Assembly: GCA_026014615.1 (NCBI GenBank)
Contig: JAOZHZ010000014.1
Location: forward strand, 1-64,000
From: Candidatus Bathyarchaeota archaeon
GTDB lineage: Archaea > Thermoproteota > Bathyarchaeia > Bathyarchaeales > Bathycorpusculaceae
Length of the DNA stretch: 64,000 bases
Direction of reading: 5' to 3'
Shown: positions 17,187 to 26,313 of the stretch, piece by piece
How positions within the stretch are numbered: the first letter of the stretch is position 1
Layout: every line of letters begins with the position of its first letter
Notes under the pieces: generated by a model
What the model was told of the DNA's origin: nothing
Databases searched by the model: none
What the model saw: the letters and a program-made list of their open reading frames with translations, nothing else
Made by a program: the position numbers and the translations under genes

Positions 17187-18815
17187 ATGGTGAAGTACCT
17201 TTTTGTTACTGGTGGAGTGTTAAGCTCGGTTGGCAAAGGAATCTTAACAAGCTCAATCGGCAAAATGCTCCAGAGCCGAGGCATAAAAGTCACAGTTATA
17301 AAAATCGACCCGTACGTGAATGTCGACGCGGGAACAATGAACCCGTACATGCATGGCGAAGTGTTTGTCACCGACGACGGCGGCGAAACTGACCTCGACT
17401 TGGGCTGGTACGAACGTTTTTTGGACCTCAGCCTGAAACAGGTTAACAACATAACGACAGGTTCCATATACAAAGCCGTTATCGAAAAAGAACGCAGGGG
17501 CGACTTCTTGGGGCGATGCGTCCAAATCATTCCCCATGTAACCAACGAAATAAAGACGCACTTCCGCAAAATCGCCAAAACCTCCAACGCCGAAGTCGTC
17601 CTAACAGAAGTAGGCGGCACCGTAGGCGACATCGAAGGGTTGCCGTTTCTTGAAGCCATTCGTCAAATGCGTTTGGAAGAGGGTCCTGAAAACACGCTTT
17701 ACGTGCATGTTGCTTTGGTGCCTATTTTAGACGTAACACAAGAGATGAAAACTAAGCCTCTGCAGCACAGCGTCAACGAGCTTCGGCGTATCGGTATTCA
17801 ACCCGACATCATCGTTGCCCGCAGCCCGAAAATGATTGACGCGGAGGCTCTGCGCAAAATCGCCTTGTTTGGCACCATTCCCGAAAACGCGGTTTTCTGC
17901 AGCTACAACGCTGAATCGGTCTATCAGGTGCCTCTTATTCTGGATAGGCAAGGTATGGGCGACTTCGTATGTCAACGGTTTAACTATAACTGTATTCGAC
18001 CTGACTTCACTGAGTGGACAAAGTTCGTGGATGCCTCCGTGAAGCCGGAGCATGAAGTAAACATCGCTTTAGTAGGTAAATATGCGGGGTTAACGGATAG
18101 CTACGTCAGCATGGGCGAGGCGTTGCGGCATGGGGGCGCTGCGAACAAAACCAAAGTCTGCATAACGTATATGGAAGCAGAAAGATTCGAGCAGAACCCT
18201 CAATGCGTAGAGGAACTTAGAAACTTTGATGGCATATTCGTGCCTTACGGGTTTGGTCCTCGCGGTACTGAGGGAAAAATGGCTGCGGCACGGTTCGCTA
18301 GAGAAAACGACATACCCTTCTTGGGCATCTGTTATGGTTTTCAGATTGCCACCATAGAGTTTGCCCGTAACGTGTGCGGTTTAAAGGGCGCGAACAGCGC
18401 GGAAATTAACCCCAACACACCCCACCCAGTCATAGCGTTGATGCCTGAGCAGCGGGGCATCGAAATCAAAGGTGCAACTATGCGGTTGGGAGCGCATAAA
18501 GTTAAACTGGAAAAGGGCACCATGGCAGGCAAACTGTACAAAACCGAAGAAGCTTATGAGCGTCACCGTCACCGTTTTGAAGTCAACTTAGACTATATCG
18601 ATGTGCTCAGCAGTAACGGTATGGTTTACTCAGGCAAAAGCGCCGACGGCAGACGCATGGAAACGTTGGAGTTGCCCGACCGCTACTTCTATTTTGCGTC
18701 GCAGTTCCACGGAGAATTCAAAAGCCGCCCAGGAAAACCTTCGCCTGAATACTATGGCTTCATAACTGCCTGTTTAAGTAAGAAGTTGGGTAAACCTAAG
18801 CCGACATTTGCTTAG
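17187..18815 (+). CDS. pyrG: CTP synthase
   Basis: 542 residues, full family length. It makes CTP from UTP, ATP and glutamine. The N-terminal synthetase domain begins 'KYLFVTGGVLSSVGKGI' and has 'KIDPYVNVDAGTMNPY'. The C-terminal class I amidotransferase has the nucleophile Cys382 in GICYGFQ and His508 with Glu510 in QFHGEF. The usual motifs are GICLGMQ and Q(F/Y)HPEF, so Tyr and Gly replace Leu and Pro here, but the triad is complete. A small hairpin (ACACC/GGTGT, 17147-17163) lies in the leader. Confidence 0.96.
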   Translation: MVKYLFVTGGVLSSVGKGILTSSIGKMLQSRGIKVTVIKIDPYVNVDAGTMNPYMHGEVFVTDDGGETDLDLGWYERFLDLSLKQVNNITTGSIYKAVIEKERRGDFLGRCVQIIPHVTNEIKTHFRKIAKTSNAEVVLTEVGGTVGDIEGLPFLEAIRQMRLEEGPENTLYVHVALVPILDVTQEMKTKPLQHSVNELRRIGIQPDIIVARSPKMIDAEALRKIALFGTIPENAVFCSYNAESVYQVPLILDRQGMGDFVCQRFNYNCIRPDFTEWTKFVDASVKPEHEVNIALVGKYAGLTDSYVSMGEALRHGGAANKTKVCITYMEAERFEQNPQCVEELRNFDGIFVPYGFGPRGTEGKMAAARFARENDIPFLGICYGFQIATIEFARNVCGLKGANSAEINPNTPHPVIALMPEQRGIEIKGATMRLGAHKVKLEKGTMAGKLYKTEEAYERHRHRFEVNLDYIDVLSSNGMVYSGKSADGRRMETLELPDRYFYFASQFHGEFKSRPGKPSPEYYGFITACLSKKLGKPKPTFA

Positions 18816-18982
18816 ACAACCCGCCCATAATTTTTTCTTTTAATTCGCCAGATTTAGTAAATATGTTCTGTTTTGGGCAAGAGAAAAAATGGGTTAAAGC
18901 GAAGCCCACGTTTCTTGGTGAGCCTGAAGCTTTAGCTACACGGTTGTTAGTGTTGATTGTCGTTTCCGTTTGTGAGAGGCGT

Positions 18983-19420
18983 TTATCTTACGCGTTTGTA
19001 GCCTGGGCGGCAGAGTTCTGTGAGCTCAGGAATTTTTGAGGGAACTGCGAGTATGACGTTGTCTGTTGTGAGCACGCCGACGAGTTCGCCTTGTTTTCCT
19101 GTAACGGGTAGGTGTTTGACTCCCCAGTGGTTCATCATTTGGACTGCTTCTTCGATTGTGGCGTCTTCGTCGATGGTGAAGATTGGGTTGGTGTAGACCA
19201 TGCGGGCTATGACTGATTTTGGTGATAGTCCTTGGCTCACAAGGCGAACGAGGATGTCGTGTTCGGTGATTATGCCGGTTGGTTTGCCTTGCATTTCAAC
19301 CATCATGTAGCTTAAGTCGTCCTTAACCATCATATCAACAACTTCTTGCATTGTTGTCTCATTGTGGACTACGGGAATGTTCTTGGTCATGATGTCTTTT
19401 ACTACGACGTTGCTTGCCAT
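18983..19420 (-). CDS. CBS-domain pair protein
   Basis: 145 residues made of two CBS motifs (about 8-62 and 70-130), each ending in 'GIITEHDI' or 'GVLTTDNV'. CBS pairs bind AMP/ATP or SAM and usually control another protein. No other domain is attached. It is monocistronic and its partner is unknown. Confidence 0.85.
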   Translation of the reverse strand: MASNVVVKDIMTKNIPVVHNETTMQEVVDMMVKDDLSYMMVEMQGKPTGIITEHDILVRLVSQGLSPKSVIARMVYTNPIFTIDEDATIEEAVQMMNHWGVKHLPVTGKQGELVGVLTTDNVILAVPSKIPELTELCRPGYKRVR

Positions 19421-19660
19421 TCTGATTTACTCCTAATGTCTATGACAGATGCGGGAGTCATTTATCTATTTTTTGTTACTCACAGTTGTTGCGGCTTCTG
19501 TTGGGAGCGGGTTATTTCTTTTTGATTTAGTGTTGCTTAAGATTTGCTATGCAATACTGAGGAGGGTTCTGCGCCTGCATTCTAGAAGATGTCAAAAAAC
19601 AGACGTATATCATCGCTAAGTTTTAATCCTTGATGAACCACCTACTTTTAGAGTTAAATT

Positions 19661-19870
19661 ATGAGTAGCATATCTAAACTTGTGGTGAAATGCCCTTTTT
19701 GTGGAACCCTGGTCGAAGTTCCAACTCCAGACAGGGTTCACTCTGTTTTTTCAACCACAAAACCCGCGGTCAATAGTTACCGAAAAAACATAATCGAACA
19801 AAGACTAAAGTGCAGCAAATGCAAAAAATCAGTCGACGTTTACTGGTATGAACCGCTCAACAACCGTTAG
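19661..19870 (+). CDS. Zinc-ribbon protein (69 aa)
   Basis: 69 residues with CPFC near residue 11 and CSKC near residue 51, a split zinc ribbon. The linker is basic and holds a YRKN motif. It probably binds nucleic acid or serves as a small adaptor; function unknown. Confidence 0.6.
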   Translation: MSSISKLVVKCPFCGTLVEVPTPDRVHSVFSTTKPAVNSYRKNIIEQRLKCSKCKKSVDVYWYEPLNNR

Positions 19871-19959
19871 TTCCTCAAAAGGGAAGTAAGTTTTATGGTG
19901 TATCTGTTTACAGTCACATACAGTTATACGCCATCAGGAGTTCTCCACTCTGTGGTTCT

Positions 19960-20127
19960 ATGAAGCTATCGTCTGTAAAGTCAAAGTGGAAAGATAACGC
20001 CTCACTTGTGGAATTCGGATTTGAGTGCCCTCTGTGCAAGAAAGTCTTCGCTGACCCATTAGAGCTAAGGCAACATAGACAAAAGGCACATAGAAACTTC
20101 ATGGAAGAAATCAAATACAGAATTTAG
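19960..20127 (+). CDS. Single C2H2 zinc-finger protein (55 aa)
   Basis: ATG 19960 opens 55 codons. Residues 23-44 fit C-x2-C-x12-H-x4-H exactly (CPLC...HRQKAH), a classical C2H2 finger. The rest is basic. One-finger C2H2 proteins are known in archaea and archaeal viruses as DNA-binding regulators. It is the second of two small zinc proteins in a row. Confidence 0.65.
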   Translation: MKLSSVKSKWKDNASLVEFGFECPLCKKVFADPLELRQHRQKAHRNFMEEIKYRI

Positions 20128-20243
20128 GCGCCACCAAAACTGCAAACACCGCCAAAAACAAGCGAAGACTGACTTTGCTCTTACAACCCTTTCACCCTTT
20201 TTTGACCTGAACGTTTTAAGGTTGCAGTGTACACAACTCTTCT

Positions 20244-20762
20244 GTGGAACATGTTTTGAGCAAAGACCAAACTGCACCAGAATTCTCAAAGAAACTTGAA
20301 AGCGCATCCAGCTACGCAGAAGTCTGGCAAACAGTCAAAAACACTGTGCATTTCGCGTTTGGCAAGCGTCGGGGCAGCATGATGCTTTTCTTAGATGATT
20401 TACCCCTGCAGTTAGGTGCCTACTACCCTGTGGGAACCAACAACATTGTCCTGAACAGGCGTCTGGTCGAAATCGTTGAAACCACCCTGAACGACAAACA
20501 AACCGTAAACGCACTGGTTTACAATTTGCTTTTGCATGAGTATCTACACGCATTAGGTGAACTGTCGGAGGTTGAAGTACGTCGCCAAGTGGTGGTTGTG
20601 GCTGCTAAGTGCTTTGGGAACGAGCATGCAACGACGGTTCTGGCGCGCAAGTCCCCGTGGATTCTGCTTAAAGATTTGCCGCTGGATGCATCTGCGGCGC
20701 CTAAACGGGTCATGCGAATTGTCCACAACTTTGAAGAATCAACACGCAAATACGTGGTTTAA
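20244..20762 (+). CDS. Putative HExxH zinc metallopeptidase
   Basis: 172 residues from GTG 20244. LLLHEYLHALGE carries HExxH (His98, Glu99, His102), the zinc site of gluzincin/metzincin-type peptidases. A third ligand is not obvious; Glu or His residues about 20 downstream are candidates. No signal peptide is seen, so the protein is probably cytoplasmic. The peptidase call rests on this motif and its helical setting. Confidence 0.65.
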   Translation: MEHVLSKDQTAPEFSKKLESASSYAEVWQTVKNTVHFAFGKRRGSMMLFLDDLPLQLGAYYPVGTNNIVLNRRLVEIVETTLNDKQTVNALVYNLLLHEYLHALGELSEVEVRRQVVVVAAKCFGNEHATTVLARKSPWILLKDLPLDASAAPKRVMRIVHNFEESTRKYVV

Positions 20763-20934
20763 AAGCAAGAAACCAATAGGAAAACTTACAGGGAACAGGA
20801 AGCTATCGAAAAGTGGCCTAACCGATCAGAAACTAAACATTTTAACGCGAAAAACTGTTTTTGCAACGGAAATGCCTTCGCATCAAATCGCTATAAGAGC
20901 CATGCGTCTGCTTGAGTTTGCTTACCGTCTGGCT

Positions 20935-21261
20935 TTAGGAGGAGTCTATCCATTTGTTGAACTGCATTTCCGTTAACCCCCTACCTAACTTGCAGTCAAG
21001 CCTGCGGGAAACCACTCCATTTTCGAACAGCAAGACTGAGGGCACTGCTTCTAAGCCGAAGGTTTCCCAGAGGGGGTTTTCGTCCTCATCAATTCTGACT
21101 TTGATATACGTAGCTTGATTGTTGGGGTCTTCTGCATACCTGTTGAAAGCGGGCAGGAAACTTCTGCAGAAGGGACACCATGAAGAGTAAAACAGTACCA
21201 AAACATGCGGGTTAGTTTTCAGTTGTGTTTCAAGACCTGCTTGGTCAATAACTTCAATCAT
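20935..21261 (-). CDS. Thioredoxin-fold protein
   Basis: 108 residues from ATG 21261; a GTG at 21294 would add 11 residues. The active site is SWCPFC (Cys29, Cys32), followed by the thioredoxin strand order and the cis-Pro loop 'LEAVPSVLLF'. CPFC departs from the common CGPC and is closer to glutaredoxin-like or TlpA-like sites. No signal peptide is present. It acts in cytoplasmic thiol-disulfide exchange. Confidence 0.85.
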   Translation of the reverse strand: MIEVIDQAGLETQLKTNPHVLVLFYSSWCPFCRSFLPAFNRYAEDPNNQATYIKVRIDEDENPLWETFGLEAVPSVLLFENGVVSRRLDCKLGRGLTEMQFNKWIDSS

Positions 21262-21383
21262 AGAGACACGTCTTTCTGCTTCTAGAAACGGCACAAACTC
21301 ATAAGGCTGCTGTTCTCCCGCAAAGAATTTGCCTATTCAAAAAATAAGGAGGAATGTTTCTTGCTTGCTACCGCATTGGATTA

Positions 21384-21608
21384 TTAGGCTTCGGTGATTG
21401 TTATAACGCTGACGGGACAGGAGTCTGCGGCTGCTTGTGCTTCAGCTTTTTTGTCGTCGTCAAAGGTTCCTGTGGATTTGCCGTTCGTGGTTCCACCGAT
21501 TACTATGGATTTTTCTTCGGAGTCGCTTCCGAAGTGGTCGGGGTCCATGGTGTAGCAGGTTCCGCAGGAGATGCATTCTTCGCGGTTAACTTCGATTTGA
21601 TATTTCAA
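21384..21608 (-). CDS. Single-cluster [4Fe-4S] ferredoxin
   Basis: 74 residues. Cys12, Cys15 and Cys18 (CISCGTC) with Cys64-Pro65 (SCPVSVI) provide four ligands for one [4Fe-4S] cluster. Length and the 'YTMDPDHF' segment fit the monocluster type seen in Thermotoga and Thermococcus. It is a small cytoplasmic electron carrier. It lies downstream of, but not clearly with, the thioredoxin gene. Confidence 0.9.
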   Translation of the reverse strand: MKYQIEVNREECISCGTCYTMDPDHFGSDSEEKSIVIGGTTNGKSTGTFDDDKKAEAQAAADSCPVSVITITEA

Positions 21609-21679
21609 AAAGGGTTCCTCTGTCGGTTGTTTAACTAAAACTTCAACTTAAAGAAGGCTGAACGGCGGTTTTATTTGTT

Positions 21680-22138
21680 TTGGAAAAAACCCGGTGGTTG
21701 AATCCCGCAGCTTTTCGGGTAAACCCTTATCTGAACTCCCAGACTTATTCATATCAACAGCGTGAGGGCAAACAGTTGGAAAATTCGCAACCCAGAACCG
21801 AGCACCCGCGGATAACTCGTGAAAAGCAAACCATCCAAGCCATGGTGCACATCTACTGCAAAGCCCACCACGGCACCCACGGCGAACTCTGCCCCGAATG
21901 CACCGAATTCATGGAGTACGCCTTCATGCGGCTGGACAAGTGCCCGTTTCAAGAGCGGAAAAGTACCTGCGGCAAATGCCTCATACACTGCTACCGACCC
22001 GACATGAAAGAAAAAGTCAAGAAAGTCATGCGGTACTCAGGACCCAGAATGATACTACATCACCCCCGATTAGCGCTGCATCACGTGTGGGACGGACGCA
22101 CCAAACCACCAAAACTGGAAAAGAAAACCACCTCATAA
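21680..22138 (+). CDS. YgbA-like (nitrous oxide-stimulated promoter family) protein
   Basis: The region from about residue 48 to 138 matches the YgbA family (PF11756): 'MVHIYCKAHH', 'LCPECTEFMEYA', 'CPFQERKSTCGKC', then 'HCYRPDMKEKVKKVMRYSGPRM' and 'HPRLALHHVWDG'. The many Cys/His residues suggest a metal or Fe-S site. In E. coli the gene responds to nitrosative stress. The first 40 residues are not conserved in my recollection, so the TTG start at 21680 may be too early. The family call is good; the archaeal role is unknown. Confidence 0.8.
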   Translation: MEKTRWLNPAAFRVNPYLNSQTYSYQQREGKQLENSQPRTEHPRITREKQTIQAMVHIYCKAHHGTHGELCPECTEFMEYAFMRLDKCPFQERKSTCGKCLIHCYRPDMKEKVKKVMRYSGPRMILHHPRLALHHVWDGRTKPPKLEKKTTS

Positions 22139-22180
22139 GCAACAAGCTTCTACACATGCAACCAAAAAGTCGTTTGGCAG

Positions 22181-22341
22181 CAAGCCCTTTTTTTTAAAAA
22201 AAAATGCACCGTTTTCAACCTTTTTCTGCCTTTTCTAGCCTTTTCCCGCCGAATCCAGCCTTTCCTAGCCGCAAGTTAAACCCAAAACAAACGCAGAATT
22301 GAAAAAGCACCCCAAAACGGGCTCTTCACAGGATAGGGGGG
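22181..22341 (+). repeat. Dispersed intergenic element, copy A
   Basis: This 161-bp stretch between the YgbA-like gene and the ABC permease aligns end to end with the reverse complement of 37128-37284. The 60 bp at 22212-22271 are identical in both copies. The core consists of 10-nt phrases, each with GCC (or ACC) at phrase positions 2-4, strongly pyrimidine-rich. The left end is CAAGCCC plus T and A runs; the right end is GGATAGGGGGG. No ORF or terminal inverted repeat is seen. It may be a non-coding RNA or a non-autonomous mobile element. Confidence 0.8.
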
Positions 22342-22424
22342 TAGAAGAAAAACGCGGCAAATAACAAATTTTGACCAGTACCAGATCAGCGGTTTACTTA
22401 AAAATAAGAGGAAAAAAGGTTCTT

Positions 22425-24104
22425 TTAGAGTTCTGCTTTTGTGAGCAGTTCTTTGGCGTTGCCGACTGCAATTTTGTAGAATATGAACGCCAACACCGCA
22501 GACAATACACCGCTGATTATCAATCCTTGGTAGAGTTCAATGGAGAAGCCTAAGTCGAAGCCCGTAAACACTGATATCCCGTAAGGTACCAGCGGCAGTA
22601 ACACAACCAACCCAACTGCTCCACATGTAAGCATGTTGATTAGGCTCCATTCTGTGCGTATCATTCGGGGTCTTGGGACTTCGTTGAAGTCGGCTCCTTT
22701 AATTCCGTTACCAAGCGACAGCACCGCGACGGTGACTGCCACGAAAATCGACTCTACGACCAACGTAACCATCGTGTTAACCGAAGGATGATAAATGAAG
22801 TACCCAACCAGCCCTGTTATAGGCAAAATAATCAACGAGAAGAACAGCATAAACGCGTATTTGCTCCGTATGAAGGCTTTTGCGGAAACAGGGGACATGT
22901 AAATCCGCCAGATGTTCTGCCCTTCTTCGCCTGTCATGAAGTTGCCTAAACTGTAAGCCATCAAACCAACAGGGAACAGCGACGTGAAGGCAAACCCGAA
23001 CTGCGGCGGAAACCCTCCTGTAGTGCCTGAAGTGTTGAGGCTAGACATGACAGGAATCAAAAGGAAAACTATGGGGATGATGAAGGCTGATATGAGTTCC
23101 CTTCGACGCGTGAACGCCTTAAGGTCCTTGCGTATCAAAGCGGCTTCAACCGACGAAAAACCCAGCCGACCCAACATACCCGTTTTGGGCGCGTAGACAC
23201 CTTGGCTGATTGTAATTGCGGGTGGCTCATAAAGTCCGAAACGCTCATTCAGCTTAGTTCCCAACACAAACAAGCCCGCGATAAACAACAAAGATAAGCC
23301 TAGAAATGCAATGCCCTGCAGAACTAGCCCGCTTGCCAGAGAGTACAGCATGATGCCCAGCCAAACGAAGGGTACAAACCAAAGCGCATTCTGAACTGAA
23401 GCGACAGATTGAATGAAGTACAAAGCATTTTCGCCGTAGACTATGGAAAAGTAGGCAACGTAGAAAACCACAAAGAACAGAATGGAGCTTATGAAGCGAA
23501 CCCAAACCGCAGCTCTACCCGTTGACTTGTAAACAGCACCCGTGAACCGCACCTGCAGAATGCGGAAAATCTCCGTGGTCGCGCAAGCCATGAAAGCCGC
23601 CGCAAACATGGTCAACACCGCACCTACTGCGGACGCAACCAGCCCAGTGTACGCCGCGACAATGAAGACAGCGGGAGCAATGGCGGCTATGGCAAGCATG
23701 GGTAAACCAAGAAAGTCCGCAAGGATACCCGCCAGAGTGTGTTCCTGCCATGTGACGGGTAACCAGTAAGGTGCTTGCCGCATGAAGTTGCTGCCGCTGC
23801 GTTGAATCTGCTGCATCAGAGAAAAGATGAACGTGAAAACCACAATCAACGTGGGTAAACCATACAGGAAATTCGTGAACCCAAGGTGAAATAGGCTTTG
23901 AATGTTGGGTTCCACAGATAACGCGTTATAAATCACAAGGGTCAATACGCCCGCTGCGATGCCTATGATTAGGGCGATTATGTAGCCTAAGTAGCTGAAA
24001 AAGCGGTTCCTCTTCACATTGTAGTTGGCAAGCTTTTTTCCCCGAAGCTGCCTAGCTGACTTCATGTCAACACGTACAAGCTGAAGAACCGTTTTCCAGT
24101 TCAT
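22425..24104 (-). CDS. ABC transporter permease (ABC-2 exporter type)
   Basis: 559 residues with many hydrophobic segments spread over the whole length. A cytoplasmic break near the middle ('EAALIRKDLKAFTRRRELISA') precedes the second half; that sequence is typical of ABC-2 permeases. It overlaps the ATPase gene by 4 nt, forming an exporter pair. The cargo is unknown; antibiotic, lipid or peptide export are common in this class. Confidence 0.85.
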   Translation of the reverse strand: MNWKTVLQLVRVDMKSARQLRGKKLANYNVKRNRFFSYLGYIIALIIGIAAGVLTLVIYNALSVEPNIQSLFHLGFTNFLYGLPTLIVVFTFIFSLMQQIQRSGSNFMRQAPYWLPVTWQEHTLAGILADFLGLPMLAIAAIAPAVFIVAAYTGLVASAVGAVLTMFAAAFMACATTEIFRILQVRFTGAVYKSTGRAAVWVRFISSILFFVVFYVAYFSIVYGENALYFIQSVASVQNALWFVPFVWLGIMLYSLASGLVLQGIAFLGLSLLFIAGLFVLGTKLNERFGLYEPPAITISQGVYAPKTGMLGRLGFSSVEAALIRKDLKAFTRRRELISAFIIPIVFLLIPVMSSLNTSGTTGGFPPQFGFAFTSLFPVGLMAYSLGNFMTGEEGQNIWRIYMSPVSAKAFIRSKYAFMLFFSLIILPITGLVGYFIYHPSVNTMVTLVVESIFVAVTVAVLSLGNGIKGADFNEVPRPRMIRTEWSLINMLTCGAVGLVVLLPLVPYGISVFTGFDLGFSIELYQGLIISGVLSAVLAFIFYKIAVGNAKELLTKAEL

Positions 24105-24880
24105 TTCACAAGTTCCTCAACAACAGCTTTAACGTCACTTGTACCCGTAAGCTTCAAGAAAATGTCCTCTAAAGCCGAATCAGGCAGACTCGCCATTCCC
24201 CTAAGTTCCTCCATGTTACCCAAAGCCAACAGCTTACCCTGATACATGATACCGATACGGTCACAAACTGCCTGCGCAATTTCCAAAATATGCGTCGACA
24301 TAATGGTTGTTATGCCTTGCTGTTTAAGTCCATGAAGGAAATCCTTCACAATCCGCGCGGAACGCGGGTCCAACGCATTCAAAGGCTCATCAAGAATCAA
24401 CAGTTTAGGCTTATGCAAAAACGCTGAGATTAACGCGATTTTCTGCTTCATACCTTCACTGTAGCTACTTATCATGTCACCTTCTCTACCGTCAAGTTGC
24501 AACCCCTTCAGGTACTCGTTGATGCGGCTGCTCTTCTCCTCAGGCTGCATGCCATAAATGTCGCCGATGAAGTCCAGAAACTCAATTCCTGTGAGAAACT
24601 CGTAAAGCCGCGGCGACTCAGGAGCATACCCCACTAACCGCTTGACACCCACAGGGTCTTGCTTGGCGTCTCTACCTAAAACTTGGATGTTGCCTTCTTC
24701 AGGTTGAACTAGCCCCATCAGCATTTTGAGGGTGGTGGATTTCCCTGAACCGTTAGGTCCCAACAACCCAAAAATTTCGCCTTTGCCGATGTTTAGGTTC
24801 AAATTGTTTACGGCAGTGAGTTCACTGTAGCGTTTAGTGACGCCTTTGAGTTCAACTGCATAAGTATAGCTGTTCGCCAT
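24101..24880 (-). CDS. ABC transporter ATP-binding protein
   Basis: 259 residues. Walker A is GPNGSGKST, Walker B is LLILDEP, and the signature is SYSEGMKQK, the degenerate form usual in CcmA/NatA-like ABC-2 ATPases. 'STHILEIAQAVCDRIGIM' is the switch His region. It drives the permease encoded immediately downstream. Confidence 0.92.
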   Translation of the reverse strand: MANSYTYAVELKGVTKRYSELTAVNNLNLNIGKGEIFGLLGPNGSGKSTTLKMLMGLVQPEEGNIQVLGRDAKQDPVGVKRLVGYAPESPRLYEFLTGIEFLDFIGDIYGMQPEEKSSRINEYLKGLQLDGREGDMISSYSEGMKQKIALISAFLHKPKLLILDEPLNALDPRSARIVKDFLHGLKQQGITTIMSTHILEIAQAVCDRIGIMYQGKLLALGNMEELRGMASLPDSALEDIFLKLTGTSDVKAVVEELVK

Positions 24881-24995
24881 GATGTCTCCCTCGGTTTAAA
24901 TGGATTAACCATCGATATTTAAGATTAACGTAAGAAACACAAATTTGCTATGTAACCTAAACGTACATTCTCAAACTCACTTGAAGAACAACTGG

Positions 24996-25421
24996 CTAAC
25001 CTCGACGCCCTGATGCTTCATCCAACCGCTCGTTGACCAGCCTATCTGCTTTCTGAATAAAGCTGTTACTTCGGGGCACGACAACAAATTGCACACGGTT
25101 AAAATGCCGCACCAAATCTTGCGCTTTAACCCAAAGCTTACGCAACTCAGGGTTCTTCACTCTATACTCCCCAGTAAGATGCCTGCAGACAAGTTCACTG
25201 TCCAAGTGAAAAACTACGTCTGAAACTCCTAAAGTCACAGCCGCCTCTAACCCAGCAAGTACCCCCTCGTATTCAGCTTGGTTATTGGTCCGTTTACCGA
25301 GAAAACGTGAATCCGACTTCAAAACCACTCCGGTTTCAGAAAAAATCAAGTAAGCCGCTGCTGCGGGACCTGGGTTGCCTCTTGCGCCACCGTCGGAGTA
25401 AATTTTTGCCTGCATCCACAT
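24996..25421 (-). CDS. rnhA: Ribonuclease HI
   Basis: 141 residues. The catalytic carboxylates are visible: Asp10 in YSDGGARGNPG, Glu in NNQAEYEG, Asp in HLDSELV and a late Asp in KADRLVNERLD. The archaeal type lacks the basic protrusion of E. coli RNase HI, as here. It cuts RNA in RNA-DNA hybrids. Confidence 0.92.
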   Translation of the reverse strand: MWMQAKIYSDGGARGNPGPAAAAYLIFSETGVVLKSDSRFLGKRTNNQAEYEGVLAGLEAAVTLGVSDVVFHLDSELVCRHLTGEYRVKNPELRKLWVKAQDLVRHFNRVQFVVVPRSNSFIQKADRLVNERLDEASGRRG

Positions 25422-25463
25422 CCTTTCCAGTTTAGAATAGCCGCACGGTTTCTTTTTCAGTTT

Positions 25464-25913
25464 GTGGTTGTGTTTAGGCAGTCACAAATTGTTAAATGCA
25501 AACTGAACATACATCTTTTCAAGGAGGCTTTTGAGGGATGCTTTGTGAGAAGTAGGATTTTTGAGGATGCAGTAATTCACACCAAGCTACACGCAACCTT
25601 AATTGCGGATAGCAAAATAAACCCAAAGTATCCATATGAAGCTTACTGGGACGAAGAAAGAGTGCTCAGCAAGGAAAACCTGAAACTTATCGAGCAAATT
25701 TTGAAGCGATGCCGCAAACCTCAAACCGCAAACCAGCTTAAACAAATTATTTGCGCTGAGAAAGTCGCTGGCTGCATTCAATATCTGTTAAATCAAAAGT
25801 TGCTAGCTGAAGCGGGGGACACGTTTCTAATCACGGTGAAAGGCAAAATGCTGCTGGCTTTATTTGTTAAACTGCGGGGCTTCTTCGGAGTAGACCAAAT
25901 GGAACAGCACTAG
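25464..25913 (+). CDS. Hypothetical protein, possible winged-helix
   Basis: 149 residues from GTG 25464; the true start may be later. Residues 75-120 suggest a winged helix ('LKLIEQILKRCRKPQTANQL', 'VAGCIQYLLNQKLLAEAG', 'FLITVKGKMLLAL'), which would make it a small regulator. No family name is recognised. Confidence 0.5.
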   Translation: MVVFRQSQIVKCKLNIHLFKEAFEGCFVRSRIFEDAVIHTKLHATLIADSKINPKYPYEAYWDEERVLSKENLKLIEQILKRCRKPQTANQLKQIICAEKVAGCIQYLLNQKLLAEAGDTFLITVKGKMLLALFVKLRGFFGVDQMEQH

Positions 25914-25924
25914 CCTCGAAAGCC

Positions 25925-26140
25925 TTACTGGTTACGCCAAGATTCTTTCAGCTTCAAAACAAATCCTGCTTCATCCTCAGCCAAACGTTTCTTGACTTCT
26001 CGCCAAGTGATGGGGCAATTCTTGTACTCCGTTCCCACTATGCTATGGATGACTTTGTCGAGATGTTTCTTGTTTTCAGGCGTAACCGTTATCTCAGCTT
26101 TCCTAAAAACATCGCCTAAATGCCTAAAGTAACACGTCAA
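25925..26140 (-). CDS. Small conserved-looking protein (71 aa)
   Basis: 71 residues beginning MTCYFRHLG. The motif 'CPITWREVKKRLAEDEAGFV' is regular and helical. I recall similar short proteins starting MTCYFRH in other archaea, but cannot name the family. It is convergent with the preceding gene. Function unknown. Confidence 0.6.
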   Translation of the reverse strand: MTCYFRHLGDVFRKAEITVTPENKKHLDKVIHSIVGTEYKNCPITWREVKKRLAEDEAGFVLKLKESWRNQ

Positions 26141-26313
26141 CCAAACGCCACCAGATTATGGATATTTGCCGAGGAAAATAAGGGTATTCAATCACCTTCG
26201 AAGAAAGGTTAAGAAACACGTTTTTTCAGCGGTAAAACTCCGTATTCTTGCTTGTAAGAAAAATTAAATAGCATGAACACTGGATTAGTCCCACGTAAGT
26301 CAAATCTGATGAG

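Noticed and set aside
18863-19045. Plus-strand frame after pyrG
   Set aside because: It runs antisense into the CBS-pair gene and shows no family features.
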